The notes under the pieces are model-generated. The model was not told the DNA's origin. It worked only from the letters and a program-made list of their open reading frames with translations, and made no database searches. Both the position numbers and the translations under genes were made by a program. Below, piece by piece: positions 10,588-21,745 of a DNA stretch of 64,000 nt. The stretch comes from Gambelia wislizenii. Its lineage: Eukaryota > Chordata > Lepidosauria > Squamata > Crotaphytidae. The first letter of the stretch is position 1, and each line of letters starts with the position of its first letter. Location: positions 281,970,265 to 282,034,264 of the forward strand of contig JAUMIR010000003.1 in NCBI GenBank assembly GCA_030847615.1. The letters run 5' to 3'.

Positions 10588-10699
10588 TGTGGCGGTTGGC
10601 ATGGGCCCTGATCCGGGTAGGTGGGGGGGGCAAGGGATCTCCGTCAAGTTCAAGTTTCAAATCAAGTTTAAGTTCAGGTTCATGGAGATCCTAACCCCC
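10588..10699 (+). repeat. Ngaro-like element, split repeat B1
   Basis: Matches B2 (11044-11152) from tggcggttggcatgggccc through the caagttcaag-type pyrimidine/purine run to ggagatcctaccccc. It directly precedes A2, giving the B1-A2 junction of Ngaro/PAT architecture. Confidence 0.85.
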
Positions 10700-10709
10700 T
10701 AGGGCCTGC

Positions 10710-10989
10710 AAGGGGGCTTACCGGCTCACTGGTGGGCCAGTTTGTGGCCCGGCCGGTGCCCCCGCTGCTCCTCCCCCTTTGGAGGGTGCTCCCCAGCTGC
10801 CCCTGCGACCGTGTGGTCAGTGCTGGGGGCCGCCATTGCTGGTGTCTTCTTCCCGGCTTCCTGCAGGGCAGGGAAGAAGAGGCGTGAAGGCCCTGGCCAA
10901 TTGGGAGGAGCGTGCTAGTCCGCACTGGGGGCTGCTATATAAGCCGGCTCCTGGTGCGGACCCCGGCAGTCCATCGCCGGGAGCCAAAG
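10710..10989 (+). repeat. Ngaro-like element, split repeat A2
   Basis: Second copy of A with an internal deletion of about 75 bases relative to A1. It retains the TATATAA motif at 10936-10942. Confidence 0.85.
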
Positions 10990-11043
10990 TCCCACCCGCC
11001 CTCCCTAGGTTGTTTCAGTATACATTACAATTTGTCGTGATTT

Positions 11044-11152
11044 GCTGGCGGTTGGCATGGGCCCTGATCCGGGTAGGTGGGGGGGAGCAAGGGATCTCTG
11101 TCAAGTTCAAGTTCAAAGTCAAGTTCAGGTTCATGGAGATCCTACCCCCCTA
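11044..11152 (+). repeat. Ngaro-like element, split repeat B2 (3')
   Basis: Second copy of B. About 60 bases (10990-11043) unrelated to A1 or B1 lie between the end of A2 and B2. Confidence 0.82.
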
Positions 11153-11545
11153 CATACCGGCTGTTAGGGACATAACATCTTGTTTCAAGGTGGAGGGGGA
11201 GTGTTGAGCGGGATGGCTCGGCCAGGAACCCCCCCTCCTAGAAGGGGTCGGTGGCAACCGACGTGGAAGCCATTGATCAACACTGGGTTGGTCAATGAAG
11301 GGATTCGGACCCATGCCAAAATGCCAACCATCTGCAGCCACCAGCAAATTGTGGCCTTTTACTGCCAAAACATTGTATCATCAACTTTTATTACTAACCT
11401 GTACCTAACATTTATTTTCCAAATTGTAATCAATACATAGTTGTAGAAGAATTTGTGTCCATGTGTTATTTGAGGGGGAGAGAAAGGGGGGAGTACGGTC
11501 TGGCCCCGCAAATATTCAATGCTGGTGTTAGGAGTTCCCCTGTGA
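11153..11545. other. GC-rich tail after the Ngaro-like element, boundary unclear
   Basis: Composition (cggccaggaacccccc, gaaggggtcggtgg) is like the element up to about 11260, then becomes AT-rich and ends with a purine-rich ggggagagaaaggggggag stretch near 11474-11492. It could be the 3' end of the element or of an older repeat into which it inserted. Confidence 0.35.
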
Positions 11546-12773
11546 TGCACCTAGTCTCTTCAAATAGCAAGATTATCCATATCTATTTAAGAGCGTAATT
11601 TTGGTGCAATGTTTTCTGTATTCCGGAAAATAATATAAACCTATTCTGTAGTCATCCTATGAAAACATACAGCAGGAGTGGGTGATGAGCAGTCCTGGGG
11701 TCACATGCACCCCCAGGGTTACTTCTGTGGCCCTTGGGCCCTCCCTGAACTGATTGGTTAAAATGGCTTGGACTAATTTGGAGAAACTGCTAAAATGCTT
11801 ATTTTCATTTTGAGAAAATTTGTATTGTCCCTTTCAGTTTTCTATTGCAAATCAGCTCTTACTTAGTATTTAGCATATAGCATGTTATTGGCCCGTTTGC
11901 TGGTGAATGCAGTTATTACTTTTTAATGGCCTTTAGGGTGGAATAACGTAAGAAGGAAATGAGCTACTGTATTAGCAAGCAATACTGCTCTTTGTCAATA
12001 CAGAATGCATGTGCACACGTGCATATTCAACTCAAGTACTTTTGCTACAGGCTAACTAAAAGCCAATCCACAATGCAACACCTGTATGTTGCAATGATAT
12101 ACATTGTTCCAAGTAGTTCCCTTGCGGTTCATTTGTGATACTTATCTGTGCCTTTGGGTGTGCAGGGAGGAGAATCCATTAAGAAATCAATACCATAATT
12201 AGGAAGCATTATATTGCATTCTGATGCCAACTAAAAAGCAATAGCATGGGCCATATGCATGACAGGACTATGTTCTTGATACATGCACTTTCCCCATGGC
12301 TTCCTGAAAAAGAAAAAAAGAGGAAAACTCTTACATGTATACTAAAGATTCTCCCATATCAAATAATCCACTTGACTAATTTGTTAATAATTTGAAAAAA
12401 AGCTTTATATTTTCTATGTATTTCTAAAAGCTGTTATCTCCTGAAAACTTGAAAGGCTTGCCTTATGTTTATTCAAAGAAGACCTTAGATGTGTAAGATT
12501 TTGTGTTCACATGAATAATGCTTTCCAGGTGATTAAGGAAACTAGAAAGGGGAGATCCAGATAAATGGGCTCAAAATCTGGTACAGCACAGTCAGACTAA
12601 CTGAATAGTAACATATCAACACTAGACTAGAGCCATGGTTCGGGTGGGGGGGTGCCCTGAGATTTCATCTGGCACCATGAGAACTGAAAACCCCACTGGG
12701 CACCAAGAAACCCTTCCCTCACATCTCCACTAGTAATGCTTAGAACAAGAGAAGGAGCAATATGTTGGCTGTC
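11546..12773. other. unique sequence
   Basis: AT-rich, with no gene or repeat recognised. Confidence 0.5.
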
Positions 12774-12989
12774 AGGAGCCCTTTCACACTATAAAGCTAT
12801 AGCACTATAATTCCACTTTAACTCCTTTGGCAACATCCTATGGATGAATCCTTGTACTTGAGGCACTAGAGCCCTATGTCTGAAAGATCTAAATCCCTCT
12901 CCCTAAAATGCAAATCCCGATATTCCATAGGCATGGCAGTTAAAGTGGAACCAAAAGTGCTATCATTGTGTTGGGTGAAAGGACCCTAG
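12774..12989. mobile_element. hAT-like palindromic MITE
   Basis: Ends ggagccctttcacac and the complement of gtgttgggtgaaaggaccct. The interior contains the widespread lizard motif in which ATGCAAATCCCGATATTCC and cctatggatgaatcc are inverted relative to each other. Related copies lie at 24525, 30732, 38193 and 55364. Superfamily assignment is tentative. Confidence 0.6.
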
Positions 12990-13186
12990 GGTCAGGGACA
13001 AACCCAGGACTCAAACAAAGCTGCAAAACTTGGTCTACAAAGAGAATATATCTCATTTAACATAGGTTGAAACCCTGTTTCCCAATCATTCTTTTGCCTA
13101 AGACCAGGAGCACATCTGTCTCATTTGGATGAAACTTCAATTTATTGACCCTCATCCTCATTTCAATTTATTCAGCCATCAGTGTA

Positions 13187-13758
13187 CAGTGGGCCTTCCA
13201 GAACCATAAGGGTTTAGTTCCAGGACCCCCCATGGATGCCAAAAGAATGTGGATGGCCAAGTCCCATATTATTCAATGGTGGCGATGTGAACATGAATGC
13301 TTCAATGTGACTGTGTCCAGGTCACCACCATTGAATAACATAGGACGTTGCAATTGATGGACAATCCAGTCTATGGATCAAAAGCCCACTGATACATATA
13401 TATACATATATACATATGTGTATATATATATATATATCTAAACATATAAGCAATTAGAATAAGGAAACTACTAGAATAAAACAATACTCTATCATAAGAT
13501 ACATAAGCACAGCAGCATCGATAACATATCATAAGAAAGAGAAACAGAACAGATTCAGTTAGAATGTATTACATGCGACTAAAGGAGGAAGTAAAACAAA
13601 CAAAGAACGGGTTATGAAATATAAAAGAAAAAGCTAAAATACATGTTAAATCTATGTTTGTGATGGATGTGTTGTTTTTTATTTAAAAAATGGTTATGTG
13701 GAAAACCGTTTGGCAATAAGTTATAGAGTTTACATTGTACTTGTATATATATACGTAA

Positions 13759-13797
<39 letters not shown>

Positions 13798-13820
13798 CCC
13801 GCTGATACAGAGGGCCCACT
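13187..13820. mobile_element. Tigger-like MITE with internal TA microsatellites
   Basis: Left end CAGTGGGCCTTCCAGAACC with the Tigger signature ttccaggaccccccatgga. The right end is the complement of gatacagagggcccact. It is flanked by TA. Large TA-rich arrays at 13397-13438 and 13760-13796 have expanded inside it. No transposase frame. Confidence 0.72.
13760..13796. repeat. (TA)n microsatellite
   Basis: Uninterrupted alternating TA of more than 30 bases inside the Tigger-like MITE. Confidence 0.95.
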
Positions 13821-14118
13821 ATATTCACTCACATTCATTACCAATATCAGACACTAGTTCAGAATGAAAACTCCTTCCTAAAATTTAGATGGAAAGAAGA
13901 AAAAGGTTGAAAGTCCATAGTAAATGTTATGTGAGTGAACAACAGTGACACTTGGGCTTATCTTCTCTTATCCTCCTCTGATCTGGCTACAATAAAGTGA
14001 TCAAAACATTTTACTTTCTCTTATAAGCCAAATGGATTTTTTTCTTATATGCAAGCTCTTTTTTTTTTTCATGAAACCTTTGGCGCAGCCTCTTTGATCA
14101 TGGGTGCTCTACTGTGAC

Positions 14119-14204
14119 TTACACTGCAACCCTATATATGTCTGCCCAAAAGTAAGCTCCATTAAATTCAATGAAACTTACTCCCAGGTATGTACAGGGG
14201 CTCA
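14119..14204. repeat. short dispersed palindromic repeat (cccatt...aatggg type)
   Basis: Contains aagtaagctccattaa followed by the inverted ttcaatgaaacttactccc, a very common squamate repeat. Similar degenerate copies lie at about 24068-24140, 40808-40985 and 53262-53312. Confidence 0.5.
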
Positions 14205-14254
14205 GCCTTAGTCTGCAAGTAAGCCTAAATATATTCAGCTAAGTCAGTTGAATG

Positions 14255-14475
14255 AGAGCCAGTGTGGTGTAGTGGTTTGAGCAATGTTGGACTACGACTC
14301 TGGAGACCAGGGTTCAAATCTCTGCTCAAGCCATGGAAACCCACTGGGTGACCTTGAGCAAGTCACACTCTCTCAGCCTCAGAGGTTTGTGAACAAATCT
14401 TGCTAAGAAAAACCCATGACAGATTCATCTTAGGGTCACCGTAAGTCAGAAATGACTTGAAGGGACACAAGTGTC
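14255..14475 (+). repeat. tRNA-derived SINE (saurian type)
   Basis: Begins gagccagtgtggtgtagtgg with a Pol III A-box-like gtagtggtttgagc and a B box ggttcaaatct. The body has ggaaacccactgggtgacc and ctctcagcctcagag, and the 3' end is gtcagaaatgacttgaagg. Other copies lie at 17822-18045 (-), 41133-41360 (-) and 62846-63385 (+, interrupted). Confidence 0.85.
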
Positions 14476-16099
14476 CATATGTTGCTTCCATGTTTACTTC
14501 TGTCCCTCCCTGTCCTCTCTTTCCTCTTTTATTTGTCTGGTATTGAAAGTTAGATTGCAGACTCCTTGTTTTATGGACCTATGCTCTTACAGTGTCATGC
14601 ACACTGATGGTGTAGTGGTAGTTGCAGCAGTAGTAGTTTTAATTGTTGTTGCAGCTGCTGCTGCTACTATTGCTATTATGATTAGCCAAATCCAAAATCA
14701 AACTAACATTGCAGCTTTCTTCCCTCCCTGCTCTGTAGTCCTCAGCACTGCTCAGAAATCTCTGGATGGTTTCCCAGTCCTTTTGAACAGGTCTTTTGGG
14801 TTCCTGGTGGTACTGCAGTATACACCTCTCAGTTATGCTGATAGAGCCATTTCATGAGTAGATTTACTCCATTGTATTCTTCCTCCTCCTAGCCTCCTTT
14901 GCTATTGCAGTCATGATACAATTGTGATAAAGTTTTATAAAACATTTGATTCTTCTCTCTATTAACTTTATAAAACCATTAACTTTGTAAATTTCTGAAA
15001 AGAAATGTATTATTAACATTGAATAGGAGAAGGAAGTTCATATATGTGCCTGGGTCCAGATTCTTCATAGTACTTTTGATGTACAGGTACAGTTCTTACA
15101 TGGGCAAAGTCTCTATATTGTGATACCAGAAAAGCTCTTCATGCATATCTTCATTACTAGTATGACACTGCCTTCAACATTACAAATCAAAGCTGAGAAG
15201 GAACTCCATATCCATTGCTGTCTGCAATGCCTCATATTGCTTCAAGAGCTGTATTTTATTTTATTTTTACTTCTTTTTGCCACATTTTATTAGCATTAAT
15301 TTAATGTAATAGATTTTAGAAGATTGGAATGAAATGACATTCATTTGAAAATCTAAAAATTGCCCTTGGTTTCATAGTGTTCTTCCTTCCCTGCCCTCCC
15401 CCCCCCAATATATAGGTATAATTTTTAGAGCTCAAGCTACACTTAACTTTTGCTTTCAGTCTCTTATAGCCACACATGGGAGAAAATAGAATTTAATGTA
15501 TTGGTCCTCTGAGTCTAAATCTAATCTCCCCCTCCTCCATCTCAATCTTCCTGAAACTCAAGGGACAAAAAACCACTTTCAAGTGTCTCTTTGGGAAGCT
15601 CAGTGTGCATGACTTCAAGGTTTTATTTTCCTGCAAGAGGGCAATTATTACAAGCAAAGTATGATTTTAGTACTCATATGTCTTCCCCTCATCCATTATC
15701 CCTCTCTTCCACTTTCTGACACCATTCTGACCTGTGTATATTTCAAGAGACATCATCATCATCATCATCATCATTATTATCATCATCATTCTGGTCAGTG
15801 CTTTGAGGGAAAAAAGCATCCTACATTGTCTTTCATAAGATTCTTGTCTTGTGAATAGTTTGATGCATTGGTTTTTGGCACTGGTGTGTATTCCTTTTTT
15901 AGTCACGTTTGAGAAGCTAGTAATATCACAGAAAAATGTTTGCACACCTGGCTGGTCATAAGTGTACTGTGTTCTCAAAAAATAAAAAACAAAAAACTTG
16001 TCCCCAGAAAGTGGAGCCTATCTACTAACCATTTAGACTGAGTTTTTTAAAAGGTATAATCATGATGGAATGCATACATTCTCTTAAGACTGGAAATCC
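14476..16099. other. unique sequence with trinucleotide tracts
   Basis: No gene recognised. There are GTT/GCA-rich trinucleotide tracts at 14617-14680 and an (ATC)n tract at 15752-15789. Confidence 0.5.
15752..15789. repeat. (ATC)n microsatellite
   Basis: About twelve CAT units with one interruption. The poly-His or poly-Met frames read across it are artefacts. Confidence 0.95.
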
Positions 16100-16590
16100 T
16101 CTAATGTTCACTCTATTGACCAGCAATTGACCAATCATGCAATGGTGAATTTCAAAATCATTAACAAAATCATTAACAAAAAAGAGTGAAAGTGACCATC
16201 CGCACACCATTGTACCCATGTGAATGCAGCATGAATGGGCAAGCACTTCTGGGTGCGATCATGACAGCCAGGTAGGGTATGCTCTTTTTAAGAATCCCCT
16301 TTCCTCCCCCACCCCACCCCCAATTTACCTGGAACTTTTAAAGTGTGTTTTGGTGCTTTGCTGAATGTTTTGTTTTATTGAAATTCCTGCACTAGCATCT
16401 TCTTGTGAGTATCAGTGAGATTCGAAACCAGGAAGTGAATGGAGCTCTGTTCACTGCCCCTTAGTGCTTGGGAAGCCTCTTTAACATGAGCAAGGTAAGG
16501 TGTGGTGGCGGGGAGTTCTTTTGCCAGTATAAAAATGTCACAATTTATGTTGGCAAAAAAACTTTTGAGGATGGTGGTCTGATAAAGTCC
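16100..16590 (+). mobile_element. 5'-degraded member of the 600-bp foldback clan
   Basis: The right terminus GTCTGATAAAGTCC (16577-16590) is followed by TAA. The interior matches the elements at 29096 and 39429: cttctgggtgcgat near 16246, ttttaaagtgtgttttggtgc near 16338, aggaagtgaatggagctc near 16430, and ccagtataaaaatg with ggcaaaaaaacttttg near the end. The left end is not clear. Confidence 0.65.
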
Positions 16591-16726
16591 TAAGTTTCCA
16601 GCCATTCATCTTTCCATTCTTTTGCTTTCTTTCTGGCCTTGACAGTGTATTGGTATTGGTGGAAAGGGAAATACTGAGTTAGGCAGCTGGGAAAGCAATA
16701 AAGGCTTTTGTTTGTTTTATAACTAC

Positions 16727-16975
16727 TAGGCCTAAATATCCTGGAGGTACAAGATCCCATCTTATCTTAGAAGCTAAATAGAGTCAGGCCTGATTAGTAC
16801 TTGGATGGGAGACTGCCAAGAAATACCCGGTGCTGTAGGCTCTACTTCAGAGGAAGGCATTGGCAAACTGCCTCTGAGTATTCCTTGCTTAAATATTCAT
16901 TGTCCTATGAACTTCATGGAGTTATCATAACTCAACAGTTGACTTTAAAACACATGCACACACAACTACCTTGTA
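16727..16975 (+). repeat. 5S rRNA-derived SINE
   Basis: The head matches the 5S rRNA 3' two-thirds (gaagctaaatagagtcagg, gattagtacttggatggg, accggtgctgtaggct-like at 16828-16841). It is joined to a body shared with the tRNA SINE (cagaggaaggcattggcaaa). It is not a functional 5S gene: many substitutions and a SINE tail follow. A second copy is at 42272-42489 (-). Confidence 0.82.
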
Positions 16976-16979
16976 TGTT

Positions 16980-17821
16980 GCTTTGGACAAAAGAGAAAAA
17001 TATTCAGCAAAACTTAGGTGATACAAAAATCTTAAATGAACCAAGACAAAAAAAAAAGGGGGGGGGAGGGAGCCAATGTCAACCAGTGTCGAGGCAGTAA
17101 CATAAGCTAAACACACAAATCACCCACAATGCTTTGCAGTGGATGCCATTCACAGTTCATCTGTAATTCATTAGGATGTTTGAGAGAGGTATGACTTCTG
17201 TACTCAGCCATCAATGAAACGGAACCTCAAGTACATTTTTTGCTCAGAGGTTTTGCCAAGCCTGTAGGAAATATAGACCATTGCTCTTTGAACACTTGAT
17301 GCTAAGATAGGGTTAACATATTTCTAATATCTTAGAAATGCTCTGGTATTTCCCATTGGGCCACTCTATGGGATGGTTGGATGCCAACCCCTCTTATGGC
17401 CGTTAAAGGGGAGAAAGTGGGAAACCCCTCCCACTACAATAGTAAGCCTATTCCTTCCAAAATGAATAGATTTTGCCCACCTTTGAAAACTGTGTCCTTC
17501 CGTTGTGTCCTTCCTTGTAACCCATTTTCATCTCAATCCTGAAATTATCAGAAAAATATCCAGTGATGTCTTCAGCCTCATGCTAAACAGAACATGACAT
17601 AGTAGCAATCCTAATAAATAATTCTCAGTCTGCTGGAGTATTGTATTACTCTGAGATACACACAGATGCTTCACAGCCCAATGTGATTAAAAGAATTCAG
17701 CTCTGTATTTTCAGCCGTGCTGTCTGAACAGAAGGATGAATAGTCTTTTTTTTTTAAAGTATGCATTTGGCATAGGCTAGACCTATATTCAGCTTATATG
17801 TTGTACAGTAGTTTTGTGCCT
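16980..17821. other. unique sequence
   Basis: An A-run then G-run at 17047-17070; otherwise nothing recognised. Confidence 0.45.
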
Positions 17822-18045
17822 TTCAAATCATTTTTGATGGCCACCCTAAGGAGAACCTATCATGGAGGTATTGTTTTGCAAGATTTGTTCAGAGGGCGTT
17901 TGCTTTTGTCTTCCTCTGAGGCTGAGAGAGTGTGACTTACCCAAGGCCACCCAGGGGGTTTCCATGGCTGGGGAGGGGGATTCAAACCCTGTTCTCCAGA
18001 GTCGTAGTCCAATGCTTTAACCACTACACCATGCTGGATCTCCCA
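17822..18045 (-). repeat. tRNA-derived SINE
   Basis: Reverse complement of the copy at 14255: ctctgaggctgagagagtgtgac, gggtttccatggc, B-box complement ttcaaaccctg, and the head ccactacaccatgctggatctcc. Confidence 0.82.
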
Positions 18046-19157
18046 GTTTATATGCTAAAGCTAAATTAACAGTGATTTACTTCAATAAAACCCAATACAT
18101 TTCACCTCCATAACAGAAAACAAGTATTAACTCTGTTCCATTTCAGTTCCGCAGGGCTTCAACAACATTGCAAAGTTTTCTTAATCCATCTTAACCTTGT
18201 TCAGTAAAATTGGTCTTGTCAGAATATGACATCCCAACTTTATTAAATAGTAGAAAACTGTTAACCTAGGTATCAACGATTAGCTGATTGTATTGCAAAT
18301 CTCTGCAATCTCTCAAAACTCCTGTTAATTGAAAAGAAGGCTAGGGCTTGGTGTGTTATACTGCCCTTTCTACTTTGTCCAGCTATGCAGCCTGTCAGAA
18401 GGGCAATTACAGGGTATTGTTTAAGGCACCACTAATTTCCCTTCTCATTTCCTTTTCTACTGACAGTTGCTATCCTCAGTACTTCATCTTCCTCTAGAAA
18501 CGTCTGTTTTGTCATGTTCATTTAAGGTCCATCCAGAATAATGATGCCAGGCTTTTTGAAAGGTAGAAATGGTAGATCAAGTGGTATTGCCACTTTCTAA
18601 TATTTTAACCATTTTTTCCCATTTTTTATCTTCCAATGACAGTTCAAATTTCCACTAGTTTTAAGATAGAGCATGTATACTGATTTCAGGATGATTTATC
18701 CGGCTGTGGTAAAAGTGATTCTTCTCACCATGTTATCTTTTGTGCTATTTTTCTGCATTTGTACATTTTGGTGACCTATTGAGAATTCAGATTCTACAAG
18801 AACATATGGGGGGAGCATTGTGAAGATGGCCTCAGATTTGCCCCTGGGATGTTGAAGGAAGACAAATATATATAAAAATTCAGGATAATTACATATTTAG
18901 TAACATCAGAAGGGTGTGATGTAAGCATCCATGTTTGTTTTTTTAAAACTATTCACCTTATTATTATTTTCCTTTTATAGGGTTAGGAACTTATGCTCAT
19001 GTTTTAAACTTACTGTTCAAAGGTTTTTTTGTTTTTGTGTTGGCTGAGAGAACTATTCAAATAAGTGGTGCTATGGAAATAAAATTCAATTTAGGTTTCT
19101 GCAGAACTGTCTTATTCATTTAACCCCCTTTACCCTTCACAGTAGTGCTATGAAAGA
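18046..19157. other. unique sequence
   Basis: No gene or repeat recognised. Confidence 0.45.
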
Positions 19158-19310
19158 CATAGGACATTTTCAGACACGTCTTACCACGCAAGAAGACTCT
19201 GGGAGAGAAACACGGCTATCCCACGGCAGGGGGTGCTTTTTGAACAGCACCGTCCCTCTTGCGGCATCGTCCGTAACAGTTCCAGGTCCCATCTACAGCA
19301 ACCGCACCAT
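19158..19310. mobile_element. single arm of a GC-rich hairpin element
   Basis: Starts acattttcagacacgtcttacc and carries the gcatcgtccgtaacagttcc type interior of the elements at 1346 and 33815, but no complementary right arm follows. It appears to be a truncated copy that now abuts the dispersed repeat at 19415. Confidence 0.45.
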
Positions 19311-19414
19311 TTTTTAATCATGGACAACTCACCCAAGGTGCGCTGGTGCGATAGAGTGATTTTTCAGTTTTACAGGATAGCAAAACAGAAAATATTCATC
19401 CTGTTTTATCACCT

Positions 19415-19735
19415 TAGCGAGCAATCACTAAGGCAAAAATCCAACATGGCAGCAGTGGGCGCTTGTCCTACTAGCAAGTCCTGCCCCCGCTGTCTCCTGG
19501 CTAATCAGCTTTGTGCTTCCTTTGATATTTTTTTTCTTGTTTGATAGTCCAAATGAGCAGGAATGTGCAACCCCCTCATGGTTTTTGAAAAAGTACGGGA
19601 AAATCTGTGAAGGATTTTACCCGGTTGTTTTTGCCCTTTTAGGCCCCCCTTCTTCCAAATTGGCACTGGATCCTATTTAGACAAGTAAGATTCCCAGCAA
19701 ATTCCATGTGGGGTATTTTCACTGTTTAGATGGGC
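19415..19735 (+). repeat. dispersed repeat 'B', copy 1
   Basis: Similar to 60337-60605: aatccaacatggcagcag, cttgtcctactagcaagtcc, ctaatcagctttgtgcttcct, and an ending near attcccagcaaattccatg. The family is not recognised. In copy 2 a hairpin element inserted close to the end. Confidence 0.6.
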
Positions 19736-19739
19736 CCTG

Positions 19740-20340
19740 GGTCATAATTTAAAGAAGAAGATTATTCTTGGATTGGCTGCAGAAGTACGTCAAGAAGAAT
19801 GAGAGAGCAACCAGCAAATATAAATGACACAGAAACAAATAAGAAAGCCTTGAAATGTTGATGTTGTACATTGTTAACTGAATTTGCAAACAGTTTCTTT
19901 TTATTTATTTTGTTAAGCAATTTGAATGCTAAGGTCTTTTTTTAAAAAAAGATCCAAGTCTCTGGCCTTTTACAGTCTGAAAAGAATGCTAACATAGCAA
20001 TAGAGTCAGCATCTGCAAAAGCAGAATTTATGTCTGCAATGACGCTACTCCACAATTCTTGAACATTACTTAAGATCATGACCTTCTGTGCAAATTATAG
20101 AGGTATCATGGAGAACTTGGGGAATGCTCTTCAGATCAAAACTGAATAGTACAAACATCACACAGTCTTGCCAAACAAAAAGTCAATACATTTCATCTTG
20201 CTTGGATTCTCATTGCATTTTTCAAACAGGATTTCACTGTTCTGGGGACTGGTTTTTCCTTTCTGAGGAAAAATAATAATAATTAGGTCTTAGGATCCAT
20301 GAACCTGTGTGGTAAGCCACTGAATTTCTTGTGATAACTT
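19740..20340. other. unique sequence
   Basis: No gene or repeat recognised. Confidence 0.4.
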
Positions 20341-20344
20341 CTCA

Positions 20345-20635
20345 GTGAAGTATCCTCTAGCTCTGATTGGAACACGGAGCAATGGATGCAAGCTCCAGGA
20401 ACAGAGATTCCACCTCAACATTAGGAGGAACTTTTTGACAGTAAGAGCTGTTCGGCAGTGGAACACACTCCCTCGGAGCGTGGTGGGGTCTAATTCCTTG
20501 GAGGTCTTTAAACAGAGGCTGGATGGTCATCTGTCGGGAATGCTTTGATCGTGATTTCCTGCATGGCAGGGGGTTGGACTGGATGGCCCTCGTGGTCTCT
20601 TCCAACTCTGCAATTCTATGATTCTATGATTCCTC
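20345..20635 (+). pseudogene. CR1 LINE 3' end
   Basis: The frame 20345-20548 encodes the CR1 RT C-terminus (FHLNIRRNFLTVRAVRQWNT, LPRSVVGSNSLEVFKQRLDG). After the stop comes the CR1 3' UTR (gggggttggactggatggcc) and the terminal attctatg repeats at 20613-20631. It is 5' truncated, as is usual for CR1. Confidence 0.9.
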
Positions 20636-20639
20636 ACTG

Positions 20640-21140
20640 ACTCTGCCCACCCAGAATGGTCACTGGATACTTTGGGATACAAACTGGAACACCTTTTTCC
20701 AACTGAGCCTTGCATCACCCACCAGAATTCTGGTGTATTTGTGGTTCCAGAGCATGCAAAGTTATTTTTTTTAAATTAATTTGTTATTGTTATCATTCCA
20801 GTGCCCCAAAGCAGTTTGTACTGACATGGTTACACATTTTAAAAGTAACTCACTATAGTTTTCAATTTCTAAAAAGTAACTGGGCTAGTTATTATAAATT
20901 ACTTGTTTTTTTAAAAACTACCCGAACACCCCAAACTGGTGGCTTGTAATACAAAACATGCTCTCCTCCTGTTCATGTTGTCATAACCTCAGTACCCACA
21001 ACAGAGCACAAGGTAGCAACACAAGACAAAGGCCAAGCCTTGAACCTTTTCCACCATTTAGTCAGGCCTGTCACTATAAAAGTAACTAAAAGGTTATAGT
21101 TACACCACAAATTGGGTGAAATTATGAAGATACAGTCATA

Positions 21141-21141
<1 letters not shown>
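20640..21141. other. unique sequence
   Basis: No gene or repeat recognised. Confidence 0.4.
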
Positions 21142-21171
<30 letters not shown>

Positions 21172-21745
21172 TTATACCCCGCCCCTCTGTTAAAACAATT
21201 GGGGCGGCTTACAAAAATTAAAATACAATACAGATAAAATCCCCAAACACCCCCACCCCACCCTCCCCCATAAAAAATATTAAACAATTATAAATTAAAA
21301 CCAACTGATCTAAAATTACATTTAAAAACAATAAATACAATAAAATACAATAAGTGGCCAGCGGAATAAAAGAAGCCAGGATCCCCTGAGGCTGGGATCT
21401 AATTAGGAAAGGCCTGCCGAAAGAGATCCGTCTTTAGTGCTTTTTTAAAGCTACTCAGGCTTGTTATCTGACGGATCTCGTTCGGCAGGTCATTCCACAA
21501 TTTGGGGGCAATTACTGAAAAGGCCCTCTGGGAGGTTGCAGACAGCCTAGATTTTTTGTGGCTGAAGCAAATTCCTCCCAGAGGACCAGAGTGCGTGGGG
21601 AGGATTGTATGGGAGGACGCGGTTCCGGAGATAAGTTGGACCCAAGCCATTTAGGGCTTTAAAGGTAATAACCAGCACCTTATACTGGGCCCGGAAACTG
21701 ATAGGCAGCCAGTGGAGAGATCTTAACACTGGAGTTATATGGTCT
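21142..21745 (-). pseudogene. L2 LINE 3' part
   Basis: On the - strand, LHWLPISFRAQYKVLVITFK, ALNGLGPTYL and RAFSVIAPKLWNDLPNEIRQ are the conserved L2 RT C-terminus, split by a frameshift near 21640. The 3' UTR includes a gtaagccgccccaatt stretch and ends in (TTA)n, seen on + as the ATA array at 21142-21171. Confidence 0.88.

Larger units (their letters stand above)
5526..11152 (+). mobile_element. Ngaro-like (DIRS-order) tyrosine-recombinase retrotransposon, nearly complete
   Basis: The order is A1 repeat (5526-5881), gag-like ORF1 (about 6572-7973), RT plus RNase H (7989-9506), tyrosine recombinase (9518-10525), B1 (10588-10699), A2 (10710-10989), B2 (11044-11152). Split direct repeats A1...B1-A2-B2 are the arrangement known for Ngaro and PAT elements; DIRS1 itself has inverted ends. 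I see no methyltransferase domain between RNase H and recombinase, which favours Ngaro. Such elements copy through RNA and integrate by a tyrosine recombinase, so no target duplication is expected. The element is GC-rich compared with its flanks. Damage is light: three stops in RT-RNase H and several frameshifts in ORF1. The recombinase frame is open and keeps its catalytic residues. Sequence of similar composition continues to about 11540 and could also belong to it. Confidence 0.9.

Noticed and set aside
5526..10989. A1 and A2 as long terminal repeats of an endogenous retrovirus
   Set aside because: No TG...CA ends, tRNA primer site, protease, or retroviral integrase or env. The enzyme set (tyrosine recombinase) and the B repeats fit a Ngaro-like element.
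10981..11043. Promoter-like region between A2 and B2
   Set aside because: Short and without a recognisable element beyond the TATA motif already listed in A2.
14255..14330. A tRNA gene
   Set aside because: The A- and B-box region belongs to a SINE head; no tRNA cloverleaf is maintained and other copies occur in the window.
15661..15978. Poly-His and poly-Met open frames
   Set aside because: Read through an (ATC)n microsatellite.
16733..16845. A 5S rRNA gene
   Set aside because: Only part of 5S with many substitutions, continuing into a SINE body.
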